A DNA stretch of 64,000 nt from Diaporthe sp. PMI_573 (lineage: Eukaryota; Ascomycota; Sordariomycetes; Diaporthales; Diaporthaceae). Below are positions 45,621 to 56,548 of this stretch, in pieces (within the stretch, counting starts at the first letter, position 1; each line of letters opens with the position of its first letter). The stretch is taken from NCBI GenBank assembly GCA_021399435.1, contig JAJTUP010000037.1:434001-498000 (forward strand). The letters are read 5' to 3'. Made by a program: the position numbers and the translations under genes. Under the pieces are notes generated by a model, which did not search any database, had not been told where the DNA came from, and saw only the letters and a list, made by a program, of their open reading frames with translations.

Positions 45621-47232
45621 TCATGATCCTGAGTCGATATCACGACCAATTCCTTCCAAGGCTGTGACCAGCCCGTCTACAGTTTCCCTCCGTGTCTGCA
45701 CATTAACCACGACCCTGAAGAAACTTCCCTTGGGCACATCTTTCCTCGAGCCGTTGAAGGCGGCGTAATCGATCATGAAGCCCCGACCTCTCAGCCTCCT
45801 GACCATCTCGGCTGTTCTCCTTGTGTTTTCCTCTGCGACGTCTGAAGCCTTGTAGTTAAAACATACTTGCAGACATGGTGGCGGCGTCTCCGAGACCAAT
45901 GCAAAGCCGTCCCTGGTCTCAATCTCTGCGGCCAGGTATGCTGCCATCTCAAAGGCGTGGTCAACCTGCCTCTCGAAGCCCTTGGGCCCGTAGTACACCC
46001 AGCTCAGCGCGAGCTTGAGGCTGTCGCCCCGGCGGCCACACTGCAGCGTCAGGTCCGCCAGGTCGTAGACCTCGTCGTCGTCCGCGCCGTCACCGTGGAA
46101 GAGGTAGTCGGCGTCCGTCTTGTTGGCCTTGTGGAACATGCGCATGTCCGGCCCCAGCAGGAAGGAGCACGTGACAGGAGTGTTCATCATCTTGTGTGGA
46201 TTCACCGTCACCGAGTTCGCGAGGTGTGCGCCTTTGAGCTTGTGGCGGTGCTGCGAGGAGAAGACGACGGGCCCGCCCCAAGACGCGTCGACGTGCATCC
46301 ATAGCCCCTCGGCCCTGCAGATGGCGGAGATCTCCTCCAAGGGGTCATACGAGCCTAGTACCGTAGACCCAGCGGTTGCATTCACGTAGAGAGGCGTGAA
46401 GCCTTGTTTGCGAGCCTGTTGGATCATGGCTGCCAGCCGCGCGGGGATCATCCGCCCGGCCCTGTCCACCGGTACCAGCCAGACATTGCTCTTACCAATC
46501 CCGCACGTCATGGCGGCCTTCTCAACCGAGTAGTGGCCATGCTCGCTAGTGAATAGGACAAACTCATACACGCCGTTGCCGCAAGCCTTGGTGTTTGGGT
46601 AGAGCAAAGACCGCGCGATGACAAGGGATGTCATGTTCGACGCGCTGCCTCCGGAGATGGTGACACCACCAGCGTGCGGACCCTCGAAACCGAACAGCCC
46701 GGCCAGTTTCTTAGCAGTGAGCTTCTCGATGATGGTCAGAGCGGGCGAGACAGAGTAGACGTGGAGATTCGTGTTCAGCGCTGCCAAGAGCATCTCGGTG
46801 ACGACGCCAACGGCGTTGGTTGAGCTATACAGCTTGTCGAGGAAGCCCTGGTCCCAGGTGTTGACGCTGAATCTAAGGATGTCCGAGATGGCAGCGGTAA
46901 GGCCATCCTTTCCCAGGCCCTCTCCCGACGGTAGAATATCTCGTAGGTGCTGGTGGAGGTCCTTGGCGGGAACCAGGTCGCCGCGGATGAGGGCGTTGGC
47001 AGGCCGTGGAGCGGCCTGGGGATCCCCTCCCGCGGCCCTTATGTGTGCGTTGTCGTCTGCTTCCCTGACGAAGGGAACTATAAGAAGTTTCACCGCATCG
47101 ATGAGCTGCGATGTGTCAGCGATAGATGATCTGAGGTTTGGTAGGTTGTGTGACTTGAGAAGTCGTGCTCACTTCGGCAAGTTCGTCTGCTCGACCCGCC
47201 CCAGAGGGGGTCTGTTGGCTGTCCCAATCCAT
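45621..47232 (-). CDS. group II PLP-dependent decarboxylase (GAD/CSAD-like)
   Basis: Pyridoxal-phosphate decarboxylase related to animal glutamate and cysteine-sulfinate decarboxylases; also possibly an aspartate decarboxylase. Exons 47173-47232 (20 codons) and 45621-47105 with a 67-nt intron (47106-47172: GTGAGC donor, GCTGAC branch, CAG acceptor) give 514 residues. The PLP-binding lysine is K325 in VNPHKMMNTP, preceded by the WMHVDASWGG motif whose Asp contacts the pyridine nitrogen. SGGSASNMTSLVIAR upstream is the expected phosphate-binding segment. The small first exon is needed: the frame is open for four codons upstream of the first in-frame Met-like codon and then meets the acceptor. 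No signal or targeting peptide is visible, so it is likely cytosolic. Substrate cannot be decided from sequence; GABA, beta-alanine and taurine-type products are all possible. Confidence 0.88.
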
Positions 47233-48484
47233 CTGAAAAGTGCCGAGGGTCCTTGGTGGTCCACGGTTACTGGATAACAACGATCAAGCCGAGTGTTTTC
47301 TAAGTTGAGTCACAGAGCCTGCTCATCTGGCCGGCAAGGATGGGAGCGAATGACGGGTCAGGTCCTGTATCGGAGGCGGCTTTGACGTGTGGACAATCCC
47401 GAGGGGAGGATTTTTGCGAGGCCAGTAATTATCACAGCATCTCATTCTCAGGACTAGGTCTAGGACACCATGAAGTGATTTTATTAGGGATAGGATATTC
47501 ACACTCCCTTTACCGCCAATTCCTACGGGCCATAGTTCCTAGGTGTGCGTCCATGATGGTGTGTCCCAGATCTTGAAAGGCCTGCATGGAATCCCTCCAT
47601 CCCGTTCCCGGGTTACACCCTAACCCTGAAGTTCTTCACGGAAGCCGCACCCAGGAGAATGAGCACGACTGTTCACCACCAACATGACCATCTCGATCCA
47701 AGCGACGATCAATTGAGTTCTCGCTCTCATAAAGTGGCCAACAAATGAACCATGGATGACTTCAAAATTTGGGCCTCTAGGGGTTCAGGAGGCGACCGGT
47801 GAGTGAACGATCAATTGCTCGAGAACGCCACCAGCAGACGGTATTGGCGGTACCGTTTTGAAACAGTCGCGAACAGTCGATATGGGACGAACTTGTGCCA
47901 CTTGCGTTGCCCCTCGATGTGCTACTGCGTGGTGTAGCCTGTCAGCCTGTCTACATGAACCACCACGCACGTCGAAGGGGATTGTTTCACGCTAATAAAA
48001 GGGCAGAGTAGGGTGGCAGACTGCATGTGTACACGGTAGGTATGCAATTGGGGTGGCAGACTAACTGACTATCGCTACAGTTCAACTGCTGTCGACCAAC
48101 CCCACTAACGGCCGCTACGAGGGACAAACTCCAGCATTGGTCAAGTGTGCGGGCGTGGCGTAGGCGGCTCGACGGTCCCCTGGCCACACGTGGGAACGAC
48201 GTGGCTCTTTCAAGGTTGTGCGGAGGGCTGATCCCATCTTGTTGATGGGATCGCGCCGGGTAGCGCGTGCTAATCAAGGGGAGCGGAGTCGTGTCGAAGA
48301 GCCCGACCGTTGATCCCATGCCCCATGCAGCAGGATGGACCAGTGCCTTATATTTGATACATACTGCAGAGCAATCCAGAAATGAAAAATTAGGAAACCC
48401 CAACCCAAAATAGGGGTAACAGAATCTGCACACTTCTCACACTCCTCCCGCAAGCCTGCCAGCCAGGCCAGCCCGGCCAGCCCG

Positions 48485-48514
48485 CACACGCACACGCACA
48501 CGCACACGCATACG
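48485..48514. repeat. CACACG hexamer microsatellite
   Basis: Four perfect and one variant (CATACG) copies in tandem. Confidence 0.9.
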
Positions 48515-49836
48515 CATGGCACTGCCTGTTGCAGGTGGGAGCTAGGGTGCGGCGAGGGCAAAGTGCCAGCAAATCGGATTGGGACGGATGAGGTTGAGAC
48601 GACGGGCGACCAGAGGTTGGATCGTGTGCGAGAGAGGCACGCGCCAATAGTATATCGTAGAAGTAGTATCATCACACATGCACACACCGCAGCAGCCGAT
48701 GTCGATAGCGAACCAGCATGGGCAACTGACCAAGGTTCACCAATTGGAAGGTTACAGAGCGACCGTGTCATCAGGAGCGGACGGAGGGCGCACGATGGAA
48801 TGGGCAACGGGCGAATAGACGACTCATCGACGGCCAAAAATACAACGGAGAAAAAAAAAATCAGTTTGCCTCCACGGAGGGAGGACAGGAGGCGTTCGGC
48901 ATCCCCCAATTTGATCGTATCATTCCACGGCAGTGCTGTGCTATTTTGCGTGTTGCAGGGACAGCCCCGTGGATTCGAGAGAGTCCGTGGGTGAGGGGCG
49001 AGGTGGTGGGGCCAAGGGGGGTAGGAGAACGGGGTGAAGGAGGAGGGCACGGATGAAATATGTCGGCCGATGCGATGTCCAACCTCTGGCCATGTCGGAC
49101 TGGACGGACGAAGTTCAATCACGCGCATGACCCCGACCACAGACAGCATGCACATTAGACTAGAGCAAGTGCTGCGGGCAGCAGCGAGAGAGGCAGGGAG
49201 GTAGACACGGAGATGGAAGCAGAGAAACACGGAGAGAGGAGAGAGGGCACAAGATTGCCGTTTGACACTTTGAGATCTGCTCTGGTACCGCACATCCACT
49301 CACAATCCACCCAACCCCCCCCCCTGCGACGGTGCACGAGCATATTTCCCGTTTGGGTCCTGTCATATCTCGGGGAAGACACCAGAGTGGGTAATCAATC
49401 CAAATATGCTGCTGCTGCAGTGCACAATTAATCTAACGAGACGAAAAGAACAGCTAGATCTAGATACAAGTGAGCATTTCTTCTTCCTATTCCTCGCCTC
49501 CCAAACCTGCCCGACGCACCCTATCCTGCCAGGCCCAGCTCTGCATAGCTCGAGCACAACTTGGCTGCTGCTCATCGTCCTCCGGGCGCACCTGTCTCGC
49601 CTCCTCCCCTTCTTGTTATTAATTTATTGTTGCTGTTGTTGTTGTCATCATCATTACTATTATTATTAGATCTGCCTAGGTCGTACACCACGCTACCACA
49701 TCCAGTACACACTAGTCGATCGATTGCCTTCTGCGCTACCTTCCTTCGCTTCTCCTCATCACATCTTATTACTACTTGGAGCACTCGTCGTCGGCCCCAC
49801 CCCGCAGCAAACCAAAGACAAGAGAGCCAGAGACAT

Positions 49837-49852
49837 ACACACACACACACAC
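49837..49852. repeat. AC dinucleotide microsatellite
   Basis: Eight AC units in the leader region of the Ras-like gene. Confidence 0.85.
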
Positions 49853-50487
49853 CCAACTTCCTGCCTGCCTCATCGCGACCCAAGCTTCGTCAGTTTCAAC
49901 CAGTTCCAATCGCATCTCCTGCCCGACATCCACCAAATCCCCACGGCCATCAATTGTCTGCCCCGTTTCAACGCGACGCCATTGCTTTTTTCGTCCGACC
50001 ATCCTCCTTCGAACCGTCCTTTTCTCGATACCCACCGATCGCTCGCCTCCTTCTGAAGCTTGGAACACTCCTCGGCCCGGTGTCGAACCAAACGATTCTA
50101 CCTGCTGCAACGACCAGACCAACAAACAATCTCCCCCCCTTTCGTTTCGGTCATATCGTATTTATCACTACGCCTCCTGCGCACGTCTTTCCTACCGGTC
50201 GAATGCCATCTCGCTTTGGTGCTTGAACCCGATCCTGTCCCCTTCAACACCAACGAACCCCCACATAGCCAACATCCCCAGACATCGACGGCAATCTGGC
50301 GGCAAACGAGCTCTTCTCCATCTCGCGCAAGCACTCCATCCTGGTCCCGACGACCCCCTCCTCCTCGTCGCATAACCAGCCCTTCTACCTCTCGCACCGC
50401 TCCACCCTCACTCCCCCCGCCCCTGCCGCCTCCGCCGCCGCCGCCGCCGCCGCCTCGCCCAACCTCTCACATTCGCCCCTGCGCAAG

Positions 50488-51363
50488 ATGCCCTCCTCAG
50501 CAAGCTCCGCGAACCGCCCGCGGGCGGCCTCGCAGAACACGACGCACGGCCACCAGCAGGCCGCCCAGAACCAACCCCCGATCCCCATCTCCATAACCAT
50601 CTGCGGCGACGGCGGCTGCGGCAAGAGCTCCATCACCCTGCGCCTGGTGCGGTCGCAGTGGACGTCCGAGTACGACCCCACCATCGAGGACAGCTACAGC
50701 ATCACCCGCCGCATCGACGGCGCCATATACCACCTTCACCTGACCGACACCGCCGGCCAGGAGGAGTACCGCGGCATGTGGGCCACCTCCAACCTGGGCG
50801 CCGACGCCTTCCTCATGGTCTACGACATCACCGTCAAGGACTCGCTCGACTCGCTGAGCTACTTCAACGACCTGATCGACATGGAGGCCGAGACGCGCAT
50901 GGACAACGCCCAGCGCGCCCGCAAGGCCGGCGTCAGCCCCGCCGCCGAGTACGGCAGCAGCTCGTCGGCCAAGACCGTGCCCCCCGTCAAGATCGTCGCC
51001 GGCAACAAGTGCGACCTGCAGGAGAGCAGGCAGGTCAGCGCCGCCACGGGGCTGGACTGGGCCCGCCGCCGCGGCTGCGGCTTCATGGAGACCAGCGCCC
51101 GCCTCGAGGTCAACATCGAGGAGACCTTTGCCCTCATCGTCCGGAGGGTCGTCGAGGCCCGCCGCCTGGCCGAGATGGGCGTCTCCGGGGCCGGGGGAGG
51201 CGCCGCCGGCGCGGGGCAGCTGGACAGGCGGGGCGCCACCAAGCCCCTGAGCCCGCTGCCGAGGAGCGATGGGACCACCGAGAAGCCCGACGATGGGGCC
51301 ACGGCGGACGGAGACGACAGGAGGGCAGGTGGTGGTTTCTGGAGGAAGCTGAGGTGTTGGTAA
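50488..51363 (+). CDS. Ras-family small GTPase with insertion and non-CaaX C-terminus
   Basis: Membrane-signalling GTPase of the Ras subfamily, 291 residues, intronless. All G motifs are present: P-loop GDGGCGKSS at 40-48, switch I YDPTIEDSY at 62-70, DTAGQEEY at 87-94, NKCDL at 173-177 and ETSA at 201-204. A hydrophilic insertion of about 30 residues (about 135-165, ending just before PPVKIVAG) sits between helix alpha3 and the strand leading to NKCDL. The N-terminus has 33 extra residues rich in Ser, Gln and Ala. The tail from about 230 is Gly-rich and ends KLRCW: a single cysteine followed by one residue, so it does not form a CaaX box. I chose the ATG at 50488, from which the frame is uninterrupted; the preceding CT-rich region is taken as 5' UTR. 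The exact Ras subtype is not resolved. Confidence 0.88.
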   Translation: MPSSASSANRPRAASQNTTHGHQQAAQNQPPIPISITICGDGGCGKSSITLRLVRSQWTSEYDPTIEDSYSITRRIDGAIYHLHLTDTAGQEEYRGMWATSNLGADAFLMVYDITVKDSLDSLSYFNDLIDMEAETRMDNAQRARKAGVSPAAEYGSSSSAKTVPPVKIVAGNKCDLQESRQVSAATGLDWARRRGCGFMETSARLEVNIEETFALIVRRVVEARRLAEMGVSGAGGGAAGAGQLDRRGATKPLSPLPRSDGTTEKPDDGATADGDDRRAGGGFWRKLRCW

Positions 51364-52260
51364 GAGGGGCGGGACAGACACAGTGGAGGACAGGAAGGCA
51401 GAAGGGGGGGGGAGAAAGAGAGAGACGGAGAGTAGGAGATGGGAGGAGAGGAAGATGACCGATCTGCGATGATGCGTACGATACGGCAAAAGGTGCGGGT
51501 GTGTTTAATTTTGGTTGAGCCCGGCTGGGCTGGTTCTCAAATGGGTTGTTTTCGCACTGGGCCTGTGGTTTTCTTCCCCCAAGCACGGCCAAAGTCCACT
51601 CGATCTTGTTCTGTTTATTACCCCCTCATTGTTTCTCCCAGTTTCCTTTGTCTGTATACGTCTTTATGCACTGTTTGCTATGGAGGGTCGTTTCTTCCCA
51701 TTTCCCCCTCCCTTCCCTTGCAGCCATTATATCCCCCGGTTTGTGGCCAGGCGTTTTGGAGGGTCAGGCGTAGCAAAGGTCGTTCGCTGAGCTGAATGCA
51801 GGATGGGTCACAGCTCCTCGGCATACTTGGATTTACTGTTGCTTGCTGTTTTTTGTCTGCCTCTCGAGGTTCTGCTTGAGGGTGAGGTGTTGGCCATATA
51901 AATGAGCCGGTGATGAGTGCACTCGTGTCAATAGAATTCCGGCTCGGGCTTTTACACGCGACCTCTGTCACATCATGACCAATATTGACCACCTGAGTGA
52001 TGGACTGTTCTTGAGACCACTGCATCTATCCAGTCACGTCTTGACTGACATATCGGAAAAGGGAAAAGAGCCCCTTCTATCCATTATCTCCGGGCTCAAT
52101 ATCGTCACCTACCTAGCCCGACTGGCTTGTCGTAAATAGACCTAGACGCCTCTCTCAAAAACAAAATATACCCTGTACCAAGTTTAACCCCGCCCCGGTT
52201 TCAAGTACGCCGTCTCCAGGACCACGAAGGTAGTGCAAAATCTATGCCCCATCTCCCACT
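51364..52260. other. intergenic, convergent 3' ends
   Basis: About 900 bp between the Ras-like stop and the AMMECR1 stop. Purine-rich just after the Ras-like gene, then T-rich. Holds both 3' UTRs; no gene seen. Confidence 0.55.
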
Positions 52261-53139
52261 TCACTTCCGATCCCAGTGTTCGTCCGCCCAGTCCCTCCAT
52301 GCCTTGTACTCGTCAAAGACGAGCTGCTCCTTGTCACCGCGGTACCTGACGACCTTCATGGAGCCGGCATCAGCCACCTCCTTCCAGCGGTCGCGCCTGC
52401 CCTCCCAGCCGGCCTTGCGCATCAGGCTCACGAGCGTCTGCTCCTTGGTCCAGCCCTGCTCGGTGGCGACGTCGGGCAGGTAGGTGGCGCCGTGGCGGCG
52501 GCCGTCCCACTGGAACGAGATGCGGATGCCGTGGGTGCCCAGCTCCCAGTCGAGGATGTCGTCGGCGTCCTCGAAGTCGGTCAGCAGCGTGACGGCGACC
52601 TGCAGCGAGGGCAGCTCGCGCGCCGACACCCGGCTGAAACGGCTGTCGTGGAGCGCGGCAATCACCGCGTACGAGGACAGGCCGTCGGCCAGGGGCTGGG
52701 CCTCGAAGGTCCCGATGCAGCCGCGCAGGTGGTACTCGCCGCCGCTGCCCGCCGCCTTGTTCCACGTCACGAAGAGCGGGTACTCGGCGTCCGGGTCCGT
52801 CACGGGCTCGGGCGCCCCGCCGGCCACGGAGGTCGCCGAGGTGTTTGCCGACAGGGATGTGGAGCTCGAGCTGCCGGAGGCGGACTCGGGGGACTGCAGG
52901 AGGGAGGAGGAGGAGGAGGAGCTCGAGGAGCTGGAGCTCCCGACCAGGCGGCGGAGGGCGGGGAGCTTCTTGGCGGGCTTGCTGGGCTTGGCCGGCCCGG
53001 CGGCCTCGTCGTCGGAGGCGAGGGAGGCGGAGTACTCGGCGAAAGACGTCTGGACATGCTCCAGACCCATGCCTTTGCGGTTCTCGAGCTTGGCAGCGAG
53101 GGTCTCGAAGCAGAAGAGGCAGTGCTCGACGGTGGCCAT
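52261..53139 (-). CDS. AMMECR1-domain protein
   Basis: Member of the AMMECR1 family, widespread in eukaryotes and archaea and of uncertain biochemical function. The frame from the ATG at 53139 gives 292 residues with no intron. Residues 1-35 start the conserved fold (VEHCLFCFETL). A Ser-rich insertion follows, with a 12-residue serine run at 68-79 encoded by an AGG/AGC-type simple repeat. The family core resumes near residue 115 and contains the signature LRGCIGTF at 138-145, plus DILDWELGTHGIRISF and WEGRRDRWKEV later on. The frame continues upstream to 53352, but only through low-complexity Pro/Ser residues. The insertion between the first helix and the core is typical of fungal members. 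It is divergent from the thioesterase gene. Confidence 0.9.
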   Translation of the reverse strand: MATVEHCLFCFETLAAKLENRKGMGLEHVQTSFAEYSASLASDDEAAGPAKPSKPAKKLPALRRLVGSSSSSSSSSSSSLLQSPESASGSSSSTSLSANTSATSVAGGAPEPVTDPDAEYPLFVTWNKAAGSGGEYHLRGCIGTFEAQPLADGLSSYAVIAALHDSRFSRVSARELPSLQVAVTLLTDFEDADDILDWELGTHGIRISFQWDGRRHGATYLPDVATEQGWTKEQTLVSLMRKAGWEGRRDRWKEVADAGSMKVVRYRGDKEQLVFDEYKAWRDWADEHWDRK

Positions 53140-53873
53140 GGTTGCTGAGTGGATATTTTGGTTGTTTGTAGTCTTGGTCAAAAGAAAGACGGGAGCCCAG
53201 TGACGGACTGGAGGGGAGAGAGGATGGCCAAGGGGGGAGGGGGGAAGGCGGAAAGCGAGGGAGGATGGAGGGCGCCGTCGAGCTGCTTGTGAGAGGTGGG
53301 GAGAGACGGCGGAGGGGCGTGGGGAAGAGGAGTTGCAGCGGTGCCTGCCCAAGGTGCTGCTGTTGTCGTCAGTGACGGAGTGGAGGAGTGGGCGGAAGGG
53401 TGGTTAGACAATCAGACAACAAGACGGGGTTGCGTCAGGTTCAGCTGGAGGAGGGGCCTGTCCGCCTGGCCGCCTGGCCAGCTAGGTAGCTGCCCGCATT
53501 GTACAGCTCCACCCCCGCCTTGGAGCTGGGCGTTAGCTTGGTCTTGTCCCGGCCCAGGAACAAACCCCTGACGGGTCGAAGCTAGCGGGAGCCACAGCAA
53601 AGCCACAGCAAAGAGCAAAGCCACCTGCAGCCGCGATGAGGTGCTGGCGTGCAGTGTCGTGAGATTGAGTCAGGGAGGTTGTCCCCATTGAGTTGTTTAT
53701 TTTTTTTTTTGACGATGCATCTTTGATCCGTCTCACACCCTGTGTTTCTTCGCGAGTTTTGCCAGTAGAGTCTAGACGGGGATCCGATATCTTGGACTGT
53801 ACATTTCGTTCTCCGATCCTCACCTTCCGCCCTCTCGAGTGTCGTCTCAACATATCTCAATCCCACAGCGATT
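53140..53873. other. intergenic, divergent promoters of AMMECR1 and thioesterase genes
   Basis: About 730 bp between divergent starts. A T12 run lies at 53699-53710 on the thioesterase side. No other feature is supported. Confidence 0.5.
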
Positions 53874-54341
53874 ATGTCAGACCCAACACCCCCCAACGCA
53901 CCGGTCTCGGTGCTCAGCCATGTTGAGCAAGTATGGGCCACAAAGATCACGACGTCCCAGCCATACAACATCCTCATCCCAACCATCAGGCTCGTCTCTG
54001 CCACCTCGGACGGCCGGGTCATTGGCCAACTGGTCCTTGAGGACAAGCACGTCAACTCGCTCGGTGGCATTCACGGCACCACCTCTGCCGCGGTAGTTGA
54101 CTTCACCGCCGGCATGTCTATCGTTGCAAAGAGCGGCGGCCAGAAGACGGGCGTCTCGACTGACATCCACATCTCCTATGTGGCCAGTGCCAAGGTCGGC
54201 GACACGGTCGAGGTTGAGTGCTGGCTCAACAAGCTTGGCAGGAACCTGGCCTACACGAGCATGGAGATCAGGAAGGTCGTCAAGGCAGGGGAGGACAAGA
54301 AGGTCCTGGTTACTGGTAGCCATACCAAGTATGTTGCCTGA
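53874..54341 (+). CDS. hotdog-fold thioesterase (PaaI/ACOT13-like)
   Basis: Small acyl-CoA thioesterase of the 4HBT superfamily, 155 residues, intronless. The hotdog core has the active-site segment NSLGGIHGTTSAAVVDF (about 62-78). The HGxxxxxxxD pattern corresponds to the catalytic loop and helix of PaaI-type enzymes such as human ACOT13. The C-terminal strands (VEVECWLNKLGRNLAYTSMEI) complete the fold. No mitochondrial presequence or peroxisomal tail is obvious (it ends TKYVA), so the location is open. The ATG is the first in frame and gives a full domain of normal length. It faces the NPP1-like gene with 347 bp between the two stops. Confidence 0.9.
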   Translation: MSDPTPPNAPVSVLSHVEQVWATKITTSQPYNILIPTIRLVSATSDGRVIGQLVLEDKHVNSLGGIHGTTSAAVVDFTAGMSIVAKSGGQKTGVSTDIHISYVASAKVGDTVEVECWLNKLGRNLAYTSMEIRKVVKAGEDKKVLVTGSHTKYVA

Positions 54342-54688
54342 GATGAGTCGGCTGTGGCGATGGTTACGTCCAAAGCCACTCGAGGATCAAATGTGCAATG
54401 GGCATTTTCCCTCTGAGCGAACCGCGACAAAATTGTGAGTAGAGCCCCGTCTGATCGATAACTGTCTCGCTCAAAGACACATAGTTCACTCACTCGATCA
54501 GGTCGAGGAATACTGACAGCACCATAGTTGAAGGCAATATTGAGCGGTGTCCATTATCAAATCTACCAAATCCAGATACGCCTCCCCATCCCTTTCCCCC
54601 AAATGAAGCCCGAATCCCCTAGTTTTCCAGACCGTTACGCCACAACTCCAAGCCCCAAGCCGATCTCCCTCACCATTAAAGCATGAAC
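54342..54688. other. intergenic, convergent 3' ends
   Basis: 347 bp containing the 3' UTRs of the thioesterase and NPP1-like genes. No other feature is visible. Confidence 0.55.
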
Positions 54689-55512
54689 CTAGGCCCCGTA
54701 CGCGGCACCGAGCTTTTCATTGAAGTGGGTATCAATGAACGGCACCACCTCATCGTCCCCAAAGTCAGCAGTGGCGAGGGCCTCCTGGCTCGCAGTCGGA
54801 AGGCTGTCCCACGCGACCAGAGGCACATCCACAACGTTGAGGCTCTCCTGCTGGCCCTCGAGCGTGTCGTAGTACAACTTGTGCACGCTGGGCCAGTTGG
54901 AATCGTAGTAGAAGAGCGGGGCGGCCCCGTCGAGCGCGGGGGTCATGCTCTGCTCATAGGAAGACTTCTGGGAGATGGACGTCCCCAGCAGCGTTGCCTT
55001 GTCGCTGTCATCCGACAGCCACACGATGGCGTTGTTCCAGTTGTGTCGGTGCCCGAGGTGGGCTGACGCCTCTGTCTTGGGCATGTACCAAGCGTACATG
55101 ATGGCGAACCTGTCCCTGAAGGTCGCTGCCCTCGCGTAGACCTGGCCCTGGCTGGTTTCGCAGTCCCCGGACGGATTGCCCGTTGGCTTCAGGCCGTCGC
55201 TGCAACACAAGACATGTTAGACGATTTCATATTCCCTGATAACCTTGACGCCTTCTGGTGACTGTGGGAGAGGGCAACTTACCCGATGTTGCCCATCGAA
55301 TCGACCGCTGGAAACGGGACGCAGCCGTCTATGATCCGGAGGTGCGGCGCGTATTTGGTGATCAGCTTGCCAACCGTGCTGTCTGGTACGGTCTCGGGAA
55401 ACGAGGCCACGGCGTCGTGGTCGATGATTTGGCGGGTTGTGAGCTTGGCTGGTGCGGCAAATGCGGACCCAGCCATGACAGCGAGGCTGAAAAGAGCGGT
55501 TCGGAGAGACAT
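54689..55512 (-). CDS. secreted NPP1-like (NLP family) protein with altered signature motif
   Basis: Member of the necrosis- and ethylene-inducing peptide-like family, small secreted proteins of plant-associated microbes, some of which damage plant membranes. Exons 55283-55512 and 54689-55199 with an 83-nt intron (55200-55282) give 246 residues. Residues 1-20 are a signal peptide. Two cysteines (64 and 90) are placed as in type 1 members. The family heptapeptide is at 126-132 and reads GHRHNWN. In characterised toxic members two of these positions are acidic and help to bind a metal ion; here both are Asn (130 and 132). From what is known of the family this makes cytolytic activity doubtful, and a non-toxic paralogue is likely. 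The reading frame is otherwise complete with no break. Confidence 0.92.
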
Positions 55513-56548
55513 GGTGAAGGGTTCCTATTATTGTTGATACGTGTGAATTGGGGGGGGTTGTGGGGGGGGTTAAAAATGAGTGGCAGTGTGATCTGGAAAG
55601 AGAGTGATGCCGATGAGGGCTGAACGAAAGACAGTCAAGTTGGAATTAATGATTTATGGTGATGGTGTTGGGGTTGAGCAGCGACCAATGCCTTTCCCAT
55701 CGCTCACATTTATAAAGTCGACAGACAAAAGTCTGTACCCATCAAGATCTCGATACATACCCAAACTCGCCATATACCGATGGTAAACGAAATGAGGTTT
55801 CTCAAGATAGTTGCCCCCTAGCCATAGACCCTCCACCCATCCACAACTCACGGCCGTCGTCAATTGTCCCCAAAACAAAGTGGAACTACGGTAAGGCTGT
55901 GGTGGCCTATTAATAGGCCAGAGTCGGACGGCGGACCGAAAGCAGATCCCCCGGGCCGGGACCTTCTCCCCTGTCATGAGTCGTTGCTCTCCCGCAGGTG
56001 GATGAAGATTCAGCCAACAGGTTTTGGGTTTCAACATTCCTCTCCTTTCCCCTGTCGATGCCGATGCTGTGTATCCAATCTTGGAAATGAACCTTTGGCT
56101 CAATATCATGCGAGCCGGCACTCGTCTTTCGAACGTATTGGGCTGGTAGAACGGCCAGGCTGATCAAAACTCATGGTGCTCCAGAACACTCACTGTGGCT
56201 CCAAGGAGTTTAACAATTGAAGCTGAGAGACCTGGGGTTCAATCTTTTCCAGGTATACAAGCAACGAGATTTATAACCTGTTTCTTGGCATAGCGAGTGG
56301 AGGATGTTCGAGGCCCAGCGAACCATCGGTTTTTCATCCTTTCCCCCAGAAGTTCAGTCTGTGCGGCGCTACCTACAAGTGAATTCAAAGGATGAAATCG
56401 ACTGAAAGCCTTCTATCTCATATGGCCAACAAAAATCTCTATGGTGATTCTCTCGCACACGTTCCCGCATGAGCCCACGCCCGACACAAAAGCAGCCCCT
56501 GTGGTTGAGGGAGACAGGCATGACCGGGCCATCGCAAGGTCCTCATGT
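55513..56548. other. intergenic: NPP1-like gene promoter and BCS1-like 3' flank
   Basis: About 1 kb. G-rich just upstream of the NPP1-like start (55550-55570). No supported gene or tRNA; a GGTTCAATC at about 56236 resembles a B box but no cloverleaf can be formed. Confidence 0.5.

Larger units (their letters stand above)
47233..50487. other. 3.25 kb intergenic: divergent promoters of the decarboxylase and the Ras-like gene
   Basis: No supported gene. A 341-codon minus-strand frame at 48274-49299 crosses a microsatellite and lacks domains, so I do not call it. The last 900 bp are CT-rich with AC and TTA repeats, like a long 5' leader. A direct repeat GGGTGGCAGACT occurs near 48011 and 48051. 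Confidence 0.5.

Noticed and set aside
48274..49299. 341-codon minus-strand ORF upstream of the Ras-like gene
   Set aside because: It crosses a CACACG microsatellite, is rich in Ser/Pro/Leu with no domain or signal, and overlaps the likely promoter and leader of the next gene.
50497..51489. 330-codon ORF antisense to the Ras-like gene
   Set aside because: Long antisense frames arise from the GC-rich third positions of the real gene; the Ras frame has all motifs.
52276..53148. 290-codon ORF antisense to AMMECR1
   Set aside because: Gly/Val/Ala-rich mirror of a GC-rich gene; the sense frame carries the LRGCIGTF signature.
56226..56260. B-box-like GGTTCAATC suggesting a tRNA
   Set aside because: No acceptor stem, A box or cloverleaf can be formed around it. 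No tRNA or 5S rRNA gene was found by eye in the window.
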